Origin: Nitrospinae bacterium RIFCSPHIGHO2_02_FULL_39_82
Lineage (GTDB): Bacteria > Nitrospinota > Nitrospinia > UBA9942
DNA length: 36,567 nt
NCBI GenBank assembly: GCA_001804915.1
Contig: MHDI01000026.1
Location: 1 to 36,567 of the forward strand
Direction: 5' to 3'
Program-made: the position numbers and the translations under genes
Part shown: positions 1-7,607 of the stretch, piece by piece
Numbering within the stretch: the stretch's first letter is position 1
Layout of the letters: each line of letters begins with the position of its first letter
Notes under the pieces: generated by a model
The model's database searches: none
The model's input: the letters and a program-made list of their open reading frames with translations, nothing else
What the model was told of the DNA's origin: nothing

Positions 1-35
1 TCTTTTTTAGCTAAAAACACCTGACTTTTGGACAA
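1..35 (-). CDS. possible 5' end of a gene running off the left edge
   Basis: A TTG codon at 35-33 is preceded on the minus strand by GGAGG (45-41) at a 5-base spacing, and the 11 codons that follow to the window edge are open (MSKSQVFLAKK). A TTGACA-like -35 lies further upstream near 75. Too short to assign a function, and the start codon is non-ATG, so this is only a possibility. Confidence 0.2.
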   Translation of the reverse strand, partial: MSKSQVFLAKK

Positions 36-113
36 TATTACCTCCGTTGTCCTTTATTACGCATAATTTGTCAAAGAACAAATTTCATCTGACCCAGTCT
101 GTTCGCTCGGGAG

Positions 114-218
114 AATGCGGCAGTTAAGCCGTGAACTCCTGCCCTCCGCTACGCTACGGGAGAACCAGGAGTTCAAGACCAATACGCCCCTACGGGGCTA
201 CGGCTTAACTGCCGCATT
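114..218. repeat. 105-bp nested palindromic element (three-way-junction fold)
   Basis: The outer arms 114-132 and 200-218 are a perfect 19-bp inverted repeat. Inside are a second perfect 9-bp inverted repeat (133-141 with 166-174) and a GCCCC-TAC-GGGGC hairpin (186-198). The sequence can therefore fold as one stem carrying two side hairpins. It is GC-rich against AT-rich flanks, and its right end supplies two bases of the TAA that ends the truncated ORF at 217-399, which suggests it inserted into that gene. No ORF lies within it, so it would be non-autonomous. Confidence 0.7.
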
Positions 219-399
219 ATGTGTAAATAAAAAGATTTACAATCCTACCAAGTTCATTGCCAATTACAATTTCGTAAATTTTACTGTTTGAAAAAATATC
301 ATCCACTCCAAATTCATTCAAAAAATCGGATTGAATTTTCCGATACCTTTCAATTAAGGTAAAAAACTTTGACTTATCTATTGGCTTAAAATCATTCAT
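217..399 (-). pseudogene. N-terminal stump of a probable type II restriction endonuclease
   Basis: Sixty codons from ATG 399 (MNDFKPIDKSKFF...) overlap the end of the upstream regulator gene by 8 bases (ATGAATGA), so the two would be translationally coupled. The reading stops in a TAA formed exactly at the edge of the 105-bp palindromic element. A complete enzyme would need a few hundred codons, and the DNA beyond the element (1-113) does not resume a matching frame. The fragment has no recognisable catalytic motif. The call rests on context: a C-protein-like XRE gene overlapping the start of the next gene is the usual arrangement of controller-regulated type II restriction operons. No methyltransferase is present, so the system, if that is what it was, is dead here. 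The product could also be an unrelated small protein. Confidence 0.45.
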
Positions 400-598
400 C
401 AAAAAAATCTTTCATTGAGATCTTGAGTGCTTTTGCTAATTTTTCCAAGACGGTAATTGAAATGTTTCTCTCTCCCTTTTCAATACTTGGAATGTATGTT
501 CTATCTAAATCAGCCAAGTAAGACAATGTTTCCTGAGAAATACCAGCTTTTAACCTGAATGCTTTGACTTTCTTACCTATTTTCTGTTGAATAGTCAT
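392..598 (-). CDS. XRE-family regulator resembling restriction-modification controller (C) proteins
   Basis: A 68-residue helix-turn-helix protein starting MTIQQKIGKKVKAFR. The HTH_3 fold covers nearly its whole length (about residues 5-63). The segment DRTYIPSIEKGERNIS is characteristic of C proteins of type II restriction-modification systems, which bind dyad operators upstream of their own gene and first activate, then repress, the C and R genes. ATG 598 is chosen because the HTH fold begins there; 37 further open codons upstream look non-coding. A 25-bp dyad lies 21-45 bases upstream of the start, where an operator would be expected. The stop overlaps the start of the truncated ORF at 217-399. 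It may be a solitary survivor still repressing its own promoter. Other XRE repressors cannot be excluded. Confidence 0.75.
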   Translation of the reverse strand: MTIQQKIGKKVKAFRLKAGISQETLSYLADLDRTYIPSIEKGERNISITVLEKLAKALKISMKDFFDE

Positions 599-618
599 AT
601 TGAAGGTATTATTAATTA

Positions 619-643
619 GACAATTATATAATGGATAACTGTC
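619..643 (-). promoter_or_regulatory. candidate C-protein operator dyad
   Basis: The half-sites GACAATTAT (619-627) and ATAACTGTC (635-643) are complementary at 8 of 9 positions around a 7-base centre. The dyad sits immediately upstream of the XRE regulator gene and overlaps AT-rich promoter-like sequence (TTGACA and TATAAT on the minus strand, only 11 bases apart). Autoregulation is inferred from the C-protein family. Confidence 0.4.
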
Positions 644-1004
644 AACATATTTGTTTTTACCAAATCTTCTCTTTGCAAGGTAAGAGTGGGGCGGGAAGAG
701 GAGATACACGAACTTGCCAAAGACTTTCAGCAGAGGGGATTAGTGTCATGTCGCACTTGATGCGACATCCAGTCTATGTATTTCTGGAGTCCTACCGGAG
801 TTTATCCCTGCGGGTTACAAAGGGGTCAAATCTTTTGTAAAATTTATAGACATAGGTAACACCTAACGCCCGCCCGATAATAACATACTCTTTCATACCC
901 ATGCTACGCCTGTATAATACAAATATATCCAAAGATTCTCAAGAGTTGTTGTATATTATCAAAATTGAAATTAGATTGCTTCGCCTTCGGCTCGCAACGA
1001 CACT
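644..1004. other. gene-free stretch with palindromic repeat debris
   Basis: I find no credible gene here. It contains a perfect 8-bp stem hairpin with a 5-base loop (748-768, ATGTCGCA/TGCGACAT). At 975-996 there is an imperfect GC-rich palindrome centred on GCCTTCGGC, 8 bases past the M1 peptidase stop; read on the minus strand it is followed by an AT-rich tract and could serve as a weak terminator. Both look like common intergenic palindromic repeats. Confidence 0.5.
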
Positions 1005-3140
1005 TTAGTCTTTTTCCAAATTCACAATCAAAGGGCTATCCTTTGTATCCCATATCCCCTTATCAATATTTTTTCCATCCTTGAATGCGAGATAGCTGTA
1101 TTTGCCGTAGTGAATGAGTTTTCCGCCTGTTGCCCTTATGCTGTTCGGGTCAAAGCCTATGATTATCATTATAGCCTTGTCTGGATTGAGTTTATTTGGT
1201 ATGGTCAGAACAGTAAAATTGCCTTTCTCCTGATAACTCCTTTTATTAATAGTAATCTTATCCCTGCTTATAGATACACCTTCTGGCAGTTTATCAATTA
1301 GTTTTTCCAATACCCTATTTTCATTTAAACCTCCAAATATAAATAGGGCATTATTTTTAATATCTTCCATTGTCAAATCCGAATCGTTTTTAATAAGAGG
1401 CGGGGTTGATTTCCCTTCCAATAAAAATGCATCTGAAACCTCCTTATATGCCTTCTTGATTTCTTTATCTCCATTTGTAGGCAGAACGATTATCCTGTTT
1501 TTATCACCCATCACCCTGCTTATCGTGGGAGGTATCTCTTGTTTATGGAGGAGTCTGAAAATGTCTGCATCAGGGTCTATAGAGAGGCTTAAAGGTCTGT
1601 CGGCAGTTCTTATCTCTATAGATTCTTTTTTGTCCTTTATTCTGATTATTTTTTTTACCTTTCCTTTTTCTGTGGTAATTTCTATAGGGACATTGAGTAA
1701 ATAGGGCTTCCCATCCTGAACTAATTTAAAGGATGTAATATAGCCTTCTCCATTTTTTTTATATGCAGCATTTTTTAGATTTAAAAAGGGGGCGCCTGTA
1801 TCTTCTATCCACTGTTTGAAGAACCATTCGAGGGATTGTCCATTTACCTCTTCAAAGATTTTTTGAAGGTCTCTCCATGAGGTTACTTTAAAGGACTGCC
1901 TCTTTATAATCTCTTTTAAGGCAGTAAAGAATTTTTCATCCCCTAATTCTATCCTTAACATGTGAAATACAAAGGCAGATTTATTGTATCCAATAGCCCT
2001 TGTGAAGGTCTCTGTTCGGCTTTTAAAATCTTTAAGAGGGAAATCATTCCCTTCATTCACATAGTTTGCGTAACCCCTCAGCATCTCCTTTCTGTAATTG
2101 ATACCCTCCCCCTTCATTTCTTTGTAATAATGGTCAGATAGATAAGTCGTAAGCCCTTCACACCAGTTTCCTGATTCATAATCTACATAGACAGAGTTCC
2201 CCCACCAGTTATGAAGAACCTCATGCCCAAGTGATGTATCCTTTATAAAGGGGAGGCGGAGTATCTCCTGACCAAGAAGTGTAAAGGTCGGGAAGCCGTA
2301 ACCTGTTGGAAGAAAATTTGAGGCTACACTGAACTGACCGAATGGATATTTACCAAGTAATCCCTCATAGAGTTGTAGATAATTTTTTACAGATTCAATA
2401 TATCTATCTGATAAATCTTCGTCTTCAGGGAAAAAGTAGGTATAAATCTTTATATCATTATATATCCCTTCAGAGATTTTATACTTCCCGCCTACAAGAA
2501 ATATCTCCTCTGAAGGGTTTAAGAATTGAAAAGAGGTTATAATTTTATCTCCCTCTTCTTCTCTCCTGATTCTGTCACCAGCAGTGATATATTCATAACC
2601 CTTCCCGGATGTGATATTTATTTTATAAGCGAAGTCTTTGACCCCTTCCATTACAGGATACCAGAGTGCAGAAGGTGATAGAAATGTCCCATCTTCACCT
2701 ATGTATCCAATTGCCTCATCAGAGATAAATTCCCTTGAAAACTTTGGCTTCTCAGGTTTTTTATCAAATGCGGCGGTATATTTTAACTCCAGAATCACAT
2801 AAGACGAGCCTTTTTTTATATCTTGAGGTATCTCTATCTCAACTTCATAACCTGCTTTCCCATAAAGGCTATTCTCTCTTAGTTCCCCTTTATAGTTTTT
2901 TATATCTCCATTTAGTTTTAACTCTGTAATTTTTGCCTTTTCGTTTAAGAAAAATTTTATTCCTTCTCCTGTTATGGATTTTATTGTAAATTTAGCTGTA
3001 GCAATTAAGGTATGATTGGATGGTTCTGCCTCTACATTTATTTCGTAGAAATTCAGATGATCAGACCCTATAGCAATGCCACAGCAGAAAAAGATATTTA
3101 AGAAAAAAAATAAGGTTATGATGACAGGGTATCGCTTCAA
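1005..3140 (-). CDS. M1-type zinc metallopeptidase, secreted
   Basis: A 711-residue protein with an N-terminal hydrophobic signal sequence (about residues 5-25), so it probably acts in the periplasm or outside. The gluzincin motif HEVLH is at 306-310 and the third zinc ligand lies in NWCEGLTTYL at E328. This gives 17 residues between the second His and the Glu, one fewer than the usual M1 spacing of 18. An N-terminal beta-sandwich precedes the catalytic domain, and the roughly 240 C-terminal residues are beta-rich with no family I recognise. Such enzymes trim N-terminal residues from peptides. It is transcribed alone and divergently from the radical SAM gene. No good Shine-Dalgarno sequence sits at ATG 3140. 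The fold is certain; the substrate is unknown. Confidence 0.88.
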   Translation of the reverse strand: MKRYPVIITLFFFLNIFFCCGIAIGSDHLNFYEINVEAEPSNHTLIATAKFTIKSITGEGIKFFLNEKAKITELKLNGDIKNYKGELRENSLYGKAGYEVEIEIPQDIKKGSSYVILELKYTAAFDKKPEKPKFSREFISDEAIGYIGEDGTFLSPSALWYPVMEGVKDFAYKINITSGKGYEYITAGDRIRREEEGDKIITSFQFLNPSEEIFLVGGKYKISEGIYNDIKIYTYFFPEDEDLSDRYIESVKNYLQLYEGLLGKYPFGQFSVASNFLPTGYGFPTFTLLGQEILRLPFIKDTSLGHEVLHNWWGNSVYVDYESGNWCEGLTTYLSDHYYKEMKGEGINYRKEMLRGYANYVNEGNDFPLKDFKSRTETFTRAIGYNKSAFVFHMLRIELGDEKFFTALKEIIKRQSFKVTSWRDLQKIFEEVNGQSLEWFFKQWIEDTGAPFLNLKNAAYKKNGEGYITSFKLVQDGKPYLLNVPIEITTEKGKVKKIIRIKDKKESIEIRTADRPLSLSIDPDADIFRLLHKQEIPPTISRVMGDKNRIIVLPTNGDKEIKKAYKEVSDAFLLEGKSTPPLIKNDSDLTMEDIKNNALFIFGGLNENRVLEKLIDKLPEGVSISRDKITINKRSYQEKGNFTVLTIPNKLNPDKAIMIIIGFDPNSIRATGGKLIHYGKYSYLAFKDGKNIDKGIWDTKDSPLIVNLEKD

Positions 3141-3162
3141 CTCACAAACTCCTTAACTCACC

Positions 3163-3181
3163 AAAAGATTCAATCTTTTTT
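3163..3181. terminator. AT-rich hairpin with T-run upstream of the M1 gene
   Basis: AAAAGATT (3163-3170) and AATCTTTT (3172-3179) form a near-perfect palindrome followed by T residues. It is symmetric and lies in the 5' leader of the minus-strand peptidase, so it could be a leader hairpin rather than a terminator. Confidence 0.2.
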
Positions 3182-3247
3182 AAAGCCTTCTTGCTATTAC
3201 ACTCGCAGACAGGAATAACCTTACCATTGTCAATTATATATTGTCAA

Positions 3248-3277
3248 TTGACTCCCCTTTGCTCTGCCTGATATAAT
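3248..3277 (+). promoter_or_regulatory. sigma-70-type promoter for the radical SAM-rng unit
   Basis: The -35 TTGACT (3248-3253) and -10 TATAAT (3272-3277) are 18 bases apart and point toward the gene at 3385. The predicted leader of about 100 bases contains the GC-rich hairpins at 3297-3356. Confidence 0.6.
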
Positions 3278-3296
3278 TTCCCCAGTAGCTCTCAGT

Positions 3297-3356
3297 CCCC
3301 CTTTAGAAAAAGGGGGCGGGGGATAGTCCCTCTTATTAAAGGGGGGCAGGGGGTTG
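3297..3356. repeat. GC-rich CCCCCTTT/AAAGGGGG hairpin repeat, intergenic copy
   Basis: CCCCCTTT (3297-3304) pairs with AAAGGGGG (3309-3316) around AGAA. A degenerate second unit follows (CCCTCTT, then AAAGGGGGG, about 3328-3346). The same 8-bp stem with a 4-base loop recurs inside the next gene at 3479-3498. Confidence 0.7.
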
Positions 3357-3384
3357 TTTATCCCTGTTCTAACAAGGGGTCAGG

Positions 3385-5943
3385 ATGAATTTTGTATCAA
3401 ATGAATACAAGGATATAATCAGAAAAGTTCAAAAGCCGTCTCAGTATCTCGGGAATGAAATAAATTCCATTCATAAATCCCCCTTTACTAAAAGGGGGGA
3501 TGGGGGGATTATAAAAATTGCCCTCATATTTCCTGACCTTTATGAAATGGGGATGTCACATCTGGGATTAAAAATACTCTACCACATAATTAACATGAGA
3601 GAGGATTCTGTAGCTGAAAGGGTATTTGCCCCTGAGTCTGATTATGAAGAACTCTTGCTCAAAAATAATCTCCCACTTGCAAGTCTTGAGTCATCTGTCC
3701 CGTTAAATCAGTTTGATATACTGGGATTCACACTTCAATACGAACTCAGCTATACAAACATATTAAATATTTTAAAATTGGGGGGGATACCTTTAAGACA
3801 GGCAGACAGAAAGGATGACACCCCTCTTGTCATTGGCGGCGGACCCTGCGTATTTAATCCTGAGCCATTATCAGATTTTTTTGACCTGTTTGTAATAGGG
3901 GATGGGGAAGAGATTGTCTCAGAGCTTATTGATAAAATAGGCGAGGCTAAAGCCTCGCACTACGATAGAGAGAGGCTTCTTAAAAATCTATCCGATATTG
4001 AAGGAATCTATGTCCCGTCTCTTTTTTCCGTATCATATAAAGATGATAATACTATTGAAAAAATAGAGGGTTTAAAGGAAGGGTATAGCTCAATAAAAAA
4101 GAGGACTGTCCATGACCTGAATTCTTCTCCATATCCCACATCTCAGATTGTCCCATATACATCGCTCATACATGACAGGGTATCGGTAGAAATAGACAGG
4201 GGATGCACACATGGATGCAGGTTCTGTCAGGCAGGTATTATATACCGCCCACTGAGAGAGAGGTCGCCGCAAAAGGTTGAAGAACTCCTGCAGGAGACAC
4301 TTAAGAATACAGGATATGAAGAAGTATCTCTTGGGAGTCTGAGTTCCGGTGATTACTGTAATATCACGCCTCTTGCAAAGGCGATTATGAATAAATTTGA
4401 AAAGGATAAGATATCCATCTCCCTGCCGTCTCTGCGTCCTGATACGCTTAATCCTGAGTTATTAAAGGAAATCAGCAGGGTGAGAAAGACAGGTTTTACC
4501 ATCGCGGTAGAGGCAGGGACACAGAGGATGAGGAATATAATAAATAAAAAGATTAAGGATGAGGATATATTTTCAGCGGTGAATTCAATCGCTTCATCAG
4601 GATGGGATTCTCTCAAGCTGTATTTTATGATAGGGCTCCCCTATGAAACAGATGATGATATTGAGGGGATATACAATATCTGCACCCAGATTTTAAAGAG
4701 GGAGAAGAGGATAAAGAATATAAATGTAGGCATATCATCATTGGTTCCAAAGGCGCATACGCCATTTCAATGGGTTGGGCAGGAAGGGATGAATAGCCTG
4801 AAAAGAAAACTCAGCTACCTGCATAGGAAGTTTAAAATGAATAAAAGAATTAATTTGAAATGGCATAGGGTAGAGATGAGTTTTCTTGAAGGGGTATTTG
4901 CGCGGGGGGACAGAAGGCTGGGCAGGGTGCTGGAGACTGCCCACAAGATTGGGTGTAAATTTGATGGATGGACAGAGAAATTTGAATTTAAAAAGTGGGC
5001 AGATGCCTTTGAAGAATGCGGGATTAACCCTGAATTTTATGCCGGCAGAGAGATTAAAAAAGATGAAATCCTGCCGTGGAGCCACATCAAAACAGGTGTA
5101 AGTGAGAAGTTTCTGTACAGGGAATATAAAAATTCTCTTGAAAATAATCTATCCCCTGATTGTCGTTACGATGACTGCATTGGGTGTGGCATTGACTCAT
5201 CAAAGTGCCTGATACTAAAAGACCGTCAGCAGTTACCACTTACCGCTCATCAGACGCCGGTCAAAAGAGTTCATTCTTCTGTCCACAGTCGAATCAGGAT
5301 GAGATATGAAAAAAAGGGGGATATGAGATTTTTGTCCCATCTTGAAGTTGGAAGGACATTCAGCAGGGCATTCAAACGGGCAGAGATACCTCTTCTTTGC
5401 TCGGAAGGATACCATCCTCACCCAAAGATATCCTTCGGGTTCGCCCTCCCCGTAGGGATAGAAAGTTCTTATGAATACCTCGATGCAGAAATTGAAGGAT
5501 ATATAAATACGGATGAGGTAATTAAGAGATTAAATATGAAACTACCCTTAGGGTTAAAAATAACATCTGCCAAACCAATCCCTCAGGGGGTTGAATCTAT
5601 ACCTGCCCTTACTGACAGGATTATTTTTTCAATAAATATTAATTCTAACAAATATGACAAAAATAGTGTAGAGTGGAAATTTGAAAATTTCTTTCTCCAG
5701 GATAAGGTAATAATTGACAGGGTCAGAAAAGATGTGGTGAAAAAGGTTGATATAAGACCACTGGTAGATTTTATCAAAGTTGAAAAACGGTTTGACAATT
5801 CCCTGCTAAAAATTGATATGGGGTTAAAGGTTATTAATGGTATCTTATTACAGCCAATTGAGGTGCTGAAAAATTTGGTTTCTCCGGATATAGAGACTGC
5901 GGTTTTATCTATTGAAAAGACAGGGGTGGAAATGAAGCAATGA
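3385..5943 (+). CDS. B12-binding-type radical SAM protein fused to DUF2344
   Basis: An 852-residue two-family fusion. Residues about 45-190 resemble a B12-binding-like Rossmann domain (YEMGMSHLGL, VIGGGPC). The radical SAM core carries the [4Fe-4S] motif C274-x3-C278-x2-C281 in DRGCTHGCRFC. From about residue 637 the protein is DUF2344 (RYEKKGDMRFLSHLE, SEGYHPHPKISFG). Family members are widespread and often lie next to rng; their substrate is not settled, and an RNA-related role is only suggested by that neighbourhood. ATG 3385 has AAGGGG five bases upstream. Two palindromic repeats are inserted in frame, at residues 32-42 and 186-193, without disturbing the flanking family motifs. rng follows across a heptamer-repeat element. 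Confidence 0.9.
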   Translation: MNFVSNEYKDIIRKVQKPSQYLGNEINSIHKSPFTKRGDGGIIKIALIFPDLYEMGMSHLGLKILYHIINMREDSVAERVFAPESDYEELLLKNNLPLASLESSVPLNQFDILGFTLQYELSYTNILNILKLGGIPLRQADRKDDTPLVIGGGPCVFNPEPLSDFFDLFVIGDGEEIVSELIDKIGEAKASHYDRERLLKNLSDIEGIYVPSLFSVSYKDDNTIEKIEGLKEGYSSIKKRTVHDLNSSPYPTSQIVPYTSLIHDRVSVEIDRGCTHGCRFCQAGIIYRPLRERSPQKVEELLQETLKNTGYEEVSLGSLSSGDYCNITPLAKAIMNKFEKDKISISLPSLRPDTLNPELLKEISRVRKTGFTIAVEAGTQRMRNIINKKIKDEDIFSAVNSIASSGWDSLKLYFMIGLPYETDDDIEGIYNICTQILKREKRIKNINVGISSLVPKAHTPFQWVGQEGMNSLKRKLSYLHRKFKMNKRINLKWHRVEMSFLEGVFARGDRRLGRVLETAHKIGCKFDGWTEKFEFKKWADAFEECGINPEFYAGREIKKDEILPWSHIKTGVSEKFLYREYKNSLENNLSPDCRYDDCIGCGIDSSKCLILKDRQQLPLTAHQTPVKRVHSSVHSRIRMRYEKKGDMRFLSHLEVGRTFSRAFKRAEIPLLCSEGYHPHPKISFGFALPVGIESSYEYLDAEIEGYINTDEVIKRLNMKLPLGLKITSAKPIPQGVESIPALTDRIIFSININSNKYDKNSVEWKFENFFLQDKVIIDRVRKDVVKKVDIRPLVDFIKVEKRFDNSLLKIDMGLKVINGILLQPIEVLKNLVSPDIETAVLSIEKTGVEMKQ
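3479..3498. repeat. in-frame copy of the CCCCCTTT/AAAGGGGG hairpin
   Basis: CCCCCTTT (3479-3486), loop ACTA, AAAGGGGG (3491-3498), followed by GATGGGGGGATT. It encodes residues 32-42 (SPFTKRGDGGI) of the radical SAM protein, an insert between the N-terminal helix and the first beta strand. Confidence 0.7.
3941..3963. repeat. second in-frame palindrome in the radical SAM gene
   Basis: GCGAGGCT (3941-3948) and AGCCTCGC (3951-3958) are perfectly complementary around AA, followed by ACTAC. It encodes about residues 186-193 (GEAKASHY) in the linker after the B12-binding-like domain. The sequence is unrelated to the first palindrome. Confidence 0.6.
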
Positions 5944-6035
5944 GTGGAAAGCAATGAGGAAAAAACTTATTACTCATTGCTCATTGCTTATTGTTTGTTG
6001 CTCATTGCTTGTTGTTTGTTGCTCATTGCTTATTT
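5935..6035. repeat. heptamer-array inverted element, site A (radical SAM / rng boundary)
   Basis: The right arm 5973-6035 is nine uninterrupted 7-base units with consensus (C/T)T(C/T)(A/G)TTG. The left arm (5935-5958) contains its complement CAATGAG twice, 14 bases apart. In the frame open from GTG 5944 the right arm encodes a 7-residue repeat (SLLIAYC, LLLIACC, LLLIAYF). Confidence 0.85.
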
Positions 6036-6039
6036 TATT

Positions 6040-7581
6040 ATGTCATCTGAAATAATAGTTAATACTAATAGTTGGGAGACACGGGTAGCACTTTTAGAAA
6101 ATGGAGTTGTATCCGAACTCTATATTGAAAGGAAGAAGGACGAAGGTATTGTTGGTAATGTCTATAAAGGAAGGGTTGTGAAGATTCTCCCCGGGATGCA
6201 GGTGGCATTTGTGGATATAGGACTGGAGAAATCAGGTTTTCTTTATGTATCAGATATAAATCTACCAGACATAATAGGAGAATACGAAGAGATAGCAGGT
6301 AAAGAAGTATCTTTTCCAGATGAAGAGTCAACACAACCCGGCGAGGAGGTGATTTCGGAAGAATTCTTCCAGAGACCTCCGATTGAAGAATTACTGCAGG
6401 AGGGGCAGGAGATTCTGGTTCAGATTTCAAAGAACCCAATAGGGAATAAGGGGGCAAGGATTACATCTTATATCACACTGCCGGGACGGTATTTAGTATT
6501 TATGCCATCCGTAAATCAGATCGGGGTCTCCAGAAGGATAGATGATGAATCAGAAAGGAATAGACTCAAAAAATTACTTTTAGAGCTAAAGCCTCCGGGT
6601 TCTGGTTTCATTGTAAGGACTGCCAGTGAAGGCAGGGATAAAGATGAGTTTATAGCTGATATTGAGTTTCTGACGAAACTCTGGAATGACATAAAACAAA
6701 AGGCTGATAAGGTATCCGCACCCTTTCTTATCAATCAGGACCTTAACCTCATATTCAGAGTAATAAGAGACCTTTTTACAAAAGATGTTGACAGAATGGT
6801 GATAGATTCCCAGGAAGAATATGAAAGGTGTGTAAGATTTGCAGATTCCTATATGCCGGGCTTGAAATCACAAATTGAATTATATCCCGGGAAAGACCCC
6901 ATTTTTGATACCTATGGAATAGATATAGAAATAGAAAGGGCATTGGGCAGAAAGATATGGTTAAAATCCGGTGGTTATATAGTTATTGACCAGACAGAGG
7001 CACTAACCGCAGTAGATGTAAATACAGGAAAATTCGTAGGCAAGAGAAATCCCGAAGAGACCATTTTAAAAACCAATTTAGAGGCATTAAAAGAAATTGT
7101 TTATCAACTCCGTCTGAGAAACATAGGTGGTTTAATAATCATAGATTTTATAGATATGGAGAAAGAGGATAGTAAAGAGAAGGTATTTCATGCACTTGAG
7201 CAGGCATTGAAGACTGACAGGTCAAGGACAAAGATAATGAAAATATCTGAATTTGGTCTTGTGGAAATGACAAGGAAAAGGGTCAGAGATTCTTTAAGCC
7301 AAACACTCTGCCAGCCTTGTTTCTACTGCGAAGGGAGGGGAAATATAAAATCGCCTACCACTATATGTTATGAAATATTCCGGGAGATACAAAGGGTTAC
7401 AAATACCTCTCCCGCAAAGAGAAAGGTCCTCCTGAATGTCCCCCCTGTAATTGCGGATATGCTTTTTGATGAAGAGAGCCGCTATATAGATAGACTGGAG
7501 AATGATTTACAGGTGAAGATAGTTGTAAAAGCAGATTATGACCTTCATCAGGAGCAATATGAGATAACAGTATTGGCTTGA
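6040..7581 (+). CDS. rng: ribonuclease G/E family endoribonuclease
   Basis: A 513-residue cytoplasmic endoribonuclease that cleaves single-stranded RNA in rRNA maturation and mRNA decay. It starts at MSSEIIVNTNSWETRVA, the normal family N-terminus. An S1 domain follows (GNVYKGRVVKILPGMQVAFVD), then the catalytic DNase I-like domain with D326 in DVNTGKFVG and the DFIDM motif (369-373), and a CFYC zinc-link motif. The length fits RNase G rather than RNase E with its long scaffold tail. The frame is open back to GTG 5944, but those 32 codons are translated heptamer repeat and would add a hydrophobic stretch unexpected in this enzyme. No Shine-Dalgarno sequence precedes ATG 6040, so initiation may depend on coupling to the upstream gene. 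Confidence 0.92.
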   Translation: MSSEIIVNTNSWETRVALLENGVVSELYIERKKDEGIVGNVYKGRVVKILPGMQVAFVDIGLEKSGFLYVSDINLPDIIGEYEEIAGKEVSFPDEESTQPGEEVISEEFFQRPPIEELLQEGQEILVQISKNPIGNKGARITSYITLPGRYLVFMPSVNQIGVSRRIDDESERNRLKKLLLELKPPGSGFIVRTASEGRDKDEFIADIEFLTKLWNDIKQKADKVSAPFLINQDLNLIFRVIRDLFTKDVDRMVIDSQEEYERCVRFADSYMPGLKSQIELYPGKDPIFDTYGIDIEIERALGRKIWLKSGGYIVIDQTEALTAVDVNTGKFVGKRNPEETILKTNLEALKEIVYQLRLRNIGGLIIIDFIDMEKEDSKEKVFHALEQALKTDRSRTKIMKISEFGLVEMTRKRVRDSLSQTLCQPCFYCEGRGNIKSPTTICYEIFREIQRVTNTSPAKRKVLLNVPPVIADMLFDEESRYIDRLENDLQVKIVVKADYDLHQEQYEITVLA

Positions 7582-7607
7582 AATAGGAGAGTCAGGGTAT
7601 CTTCAAG

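Noticed and set aside
114-218. Resemblance of the palindrome arms to integron attC core sites (GTTAAGC ... GCTTAAC)
   Set aside because: The two core-like motifs are in the reverse order from attC (which has RYYYAAC first and GTTRRRY last), the arms are perfectly rather than imperfectly paired, and no integrase or cassette array is present.
631-840. Plus-strand open frame of 69 codons
   Set aside because: It runs through palindromic repeats, has no ribosome-binding site and no recognisable protein sequence.
4738-5085. Long antisense open frames inside the radical SAM gene
   Set aside because: They are shadows of a strongly coding plus-strand frame with family motifs throughout.
5973-6035. 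CRISPR array
   Set aside because: The repeats are 7-8 bases without spacers, and no cas genes are present.
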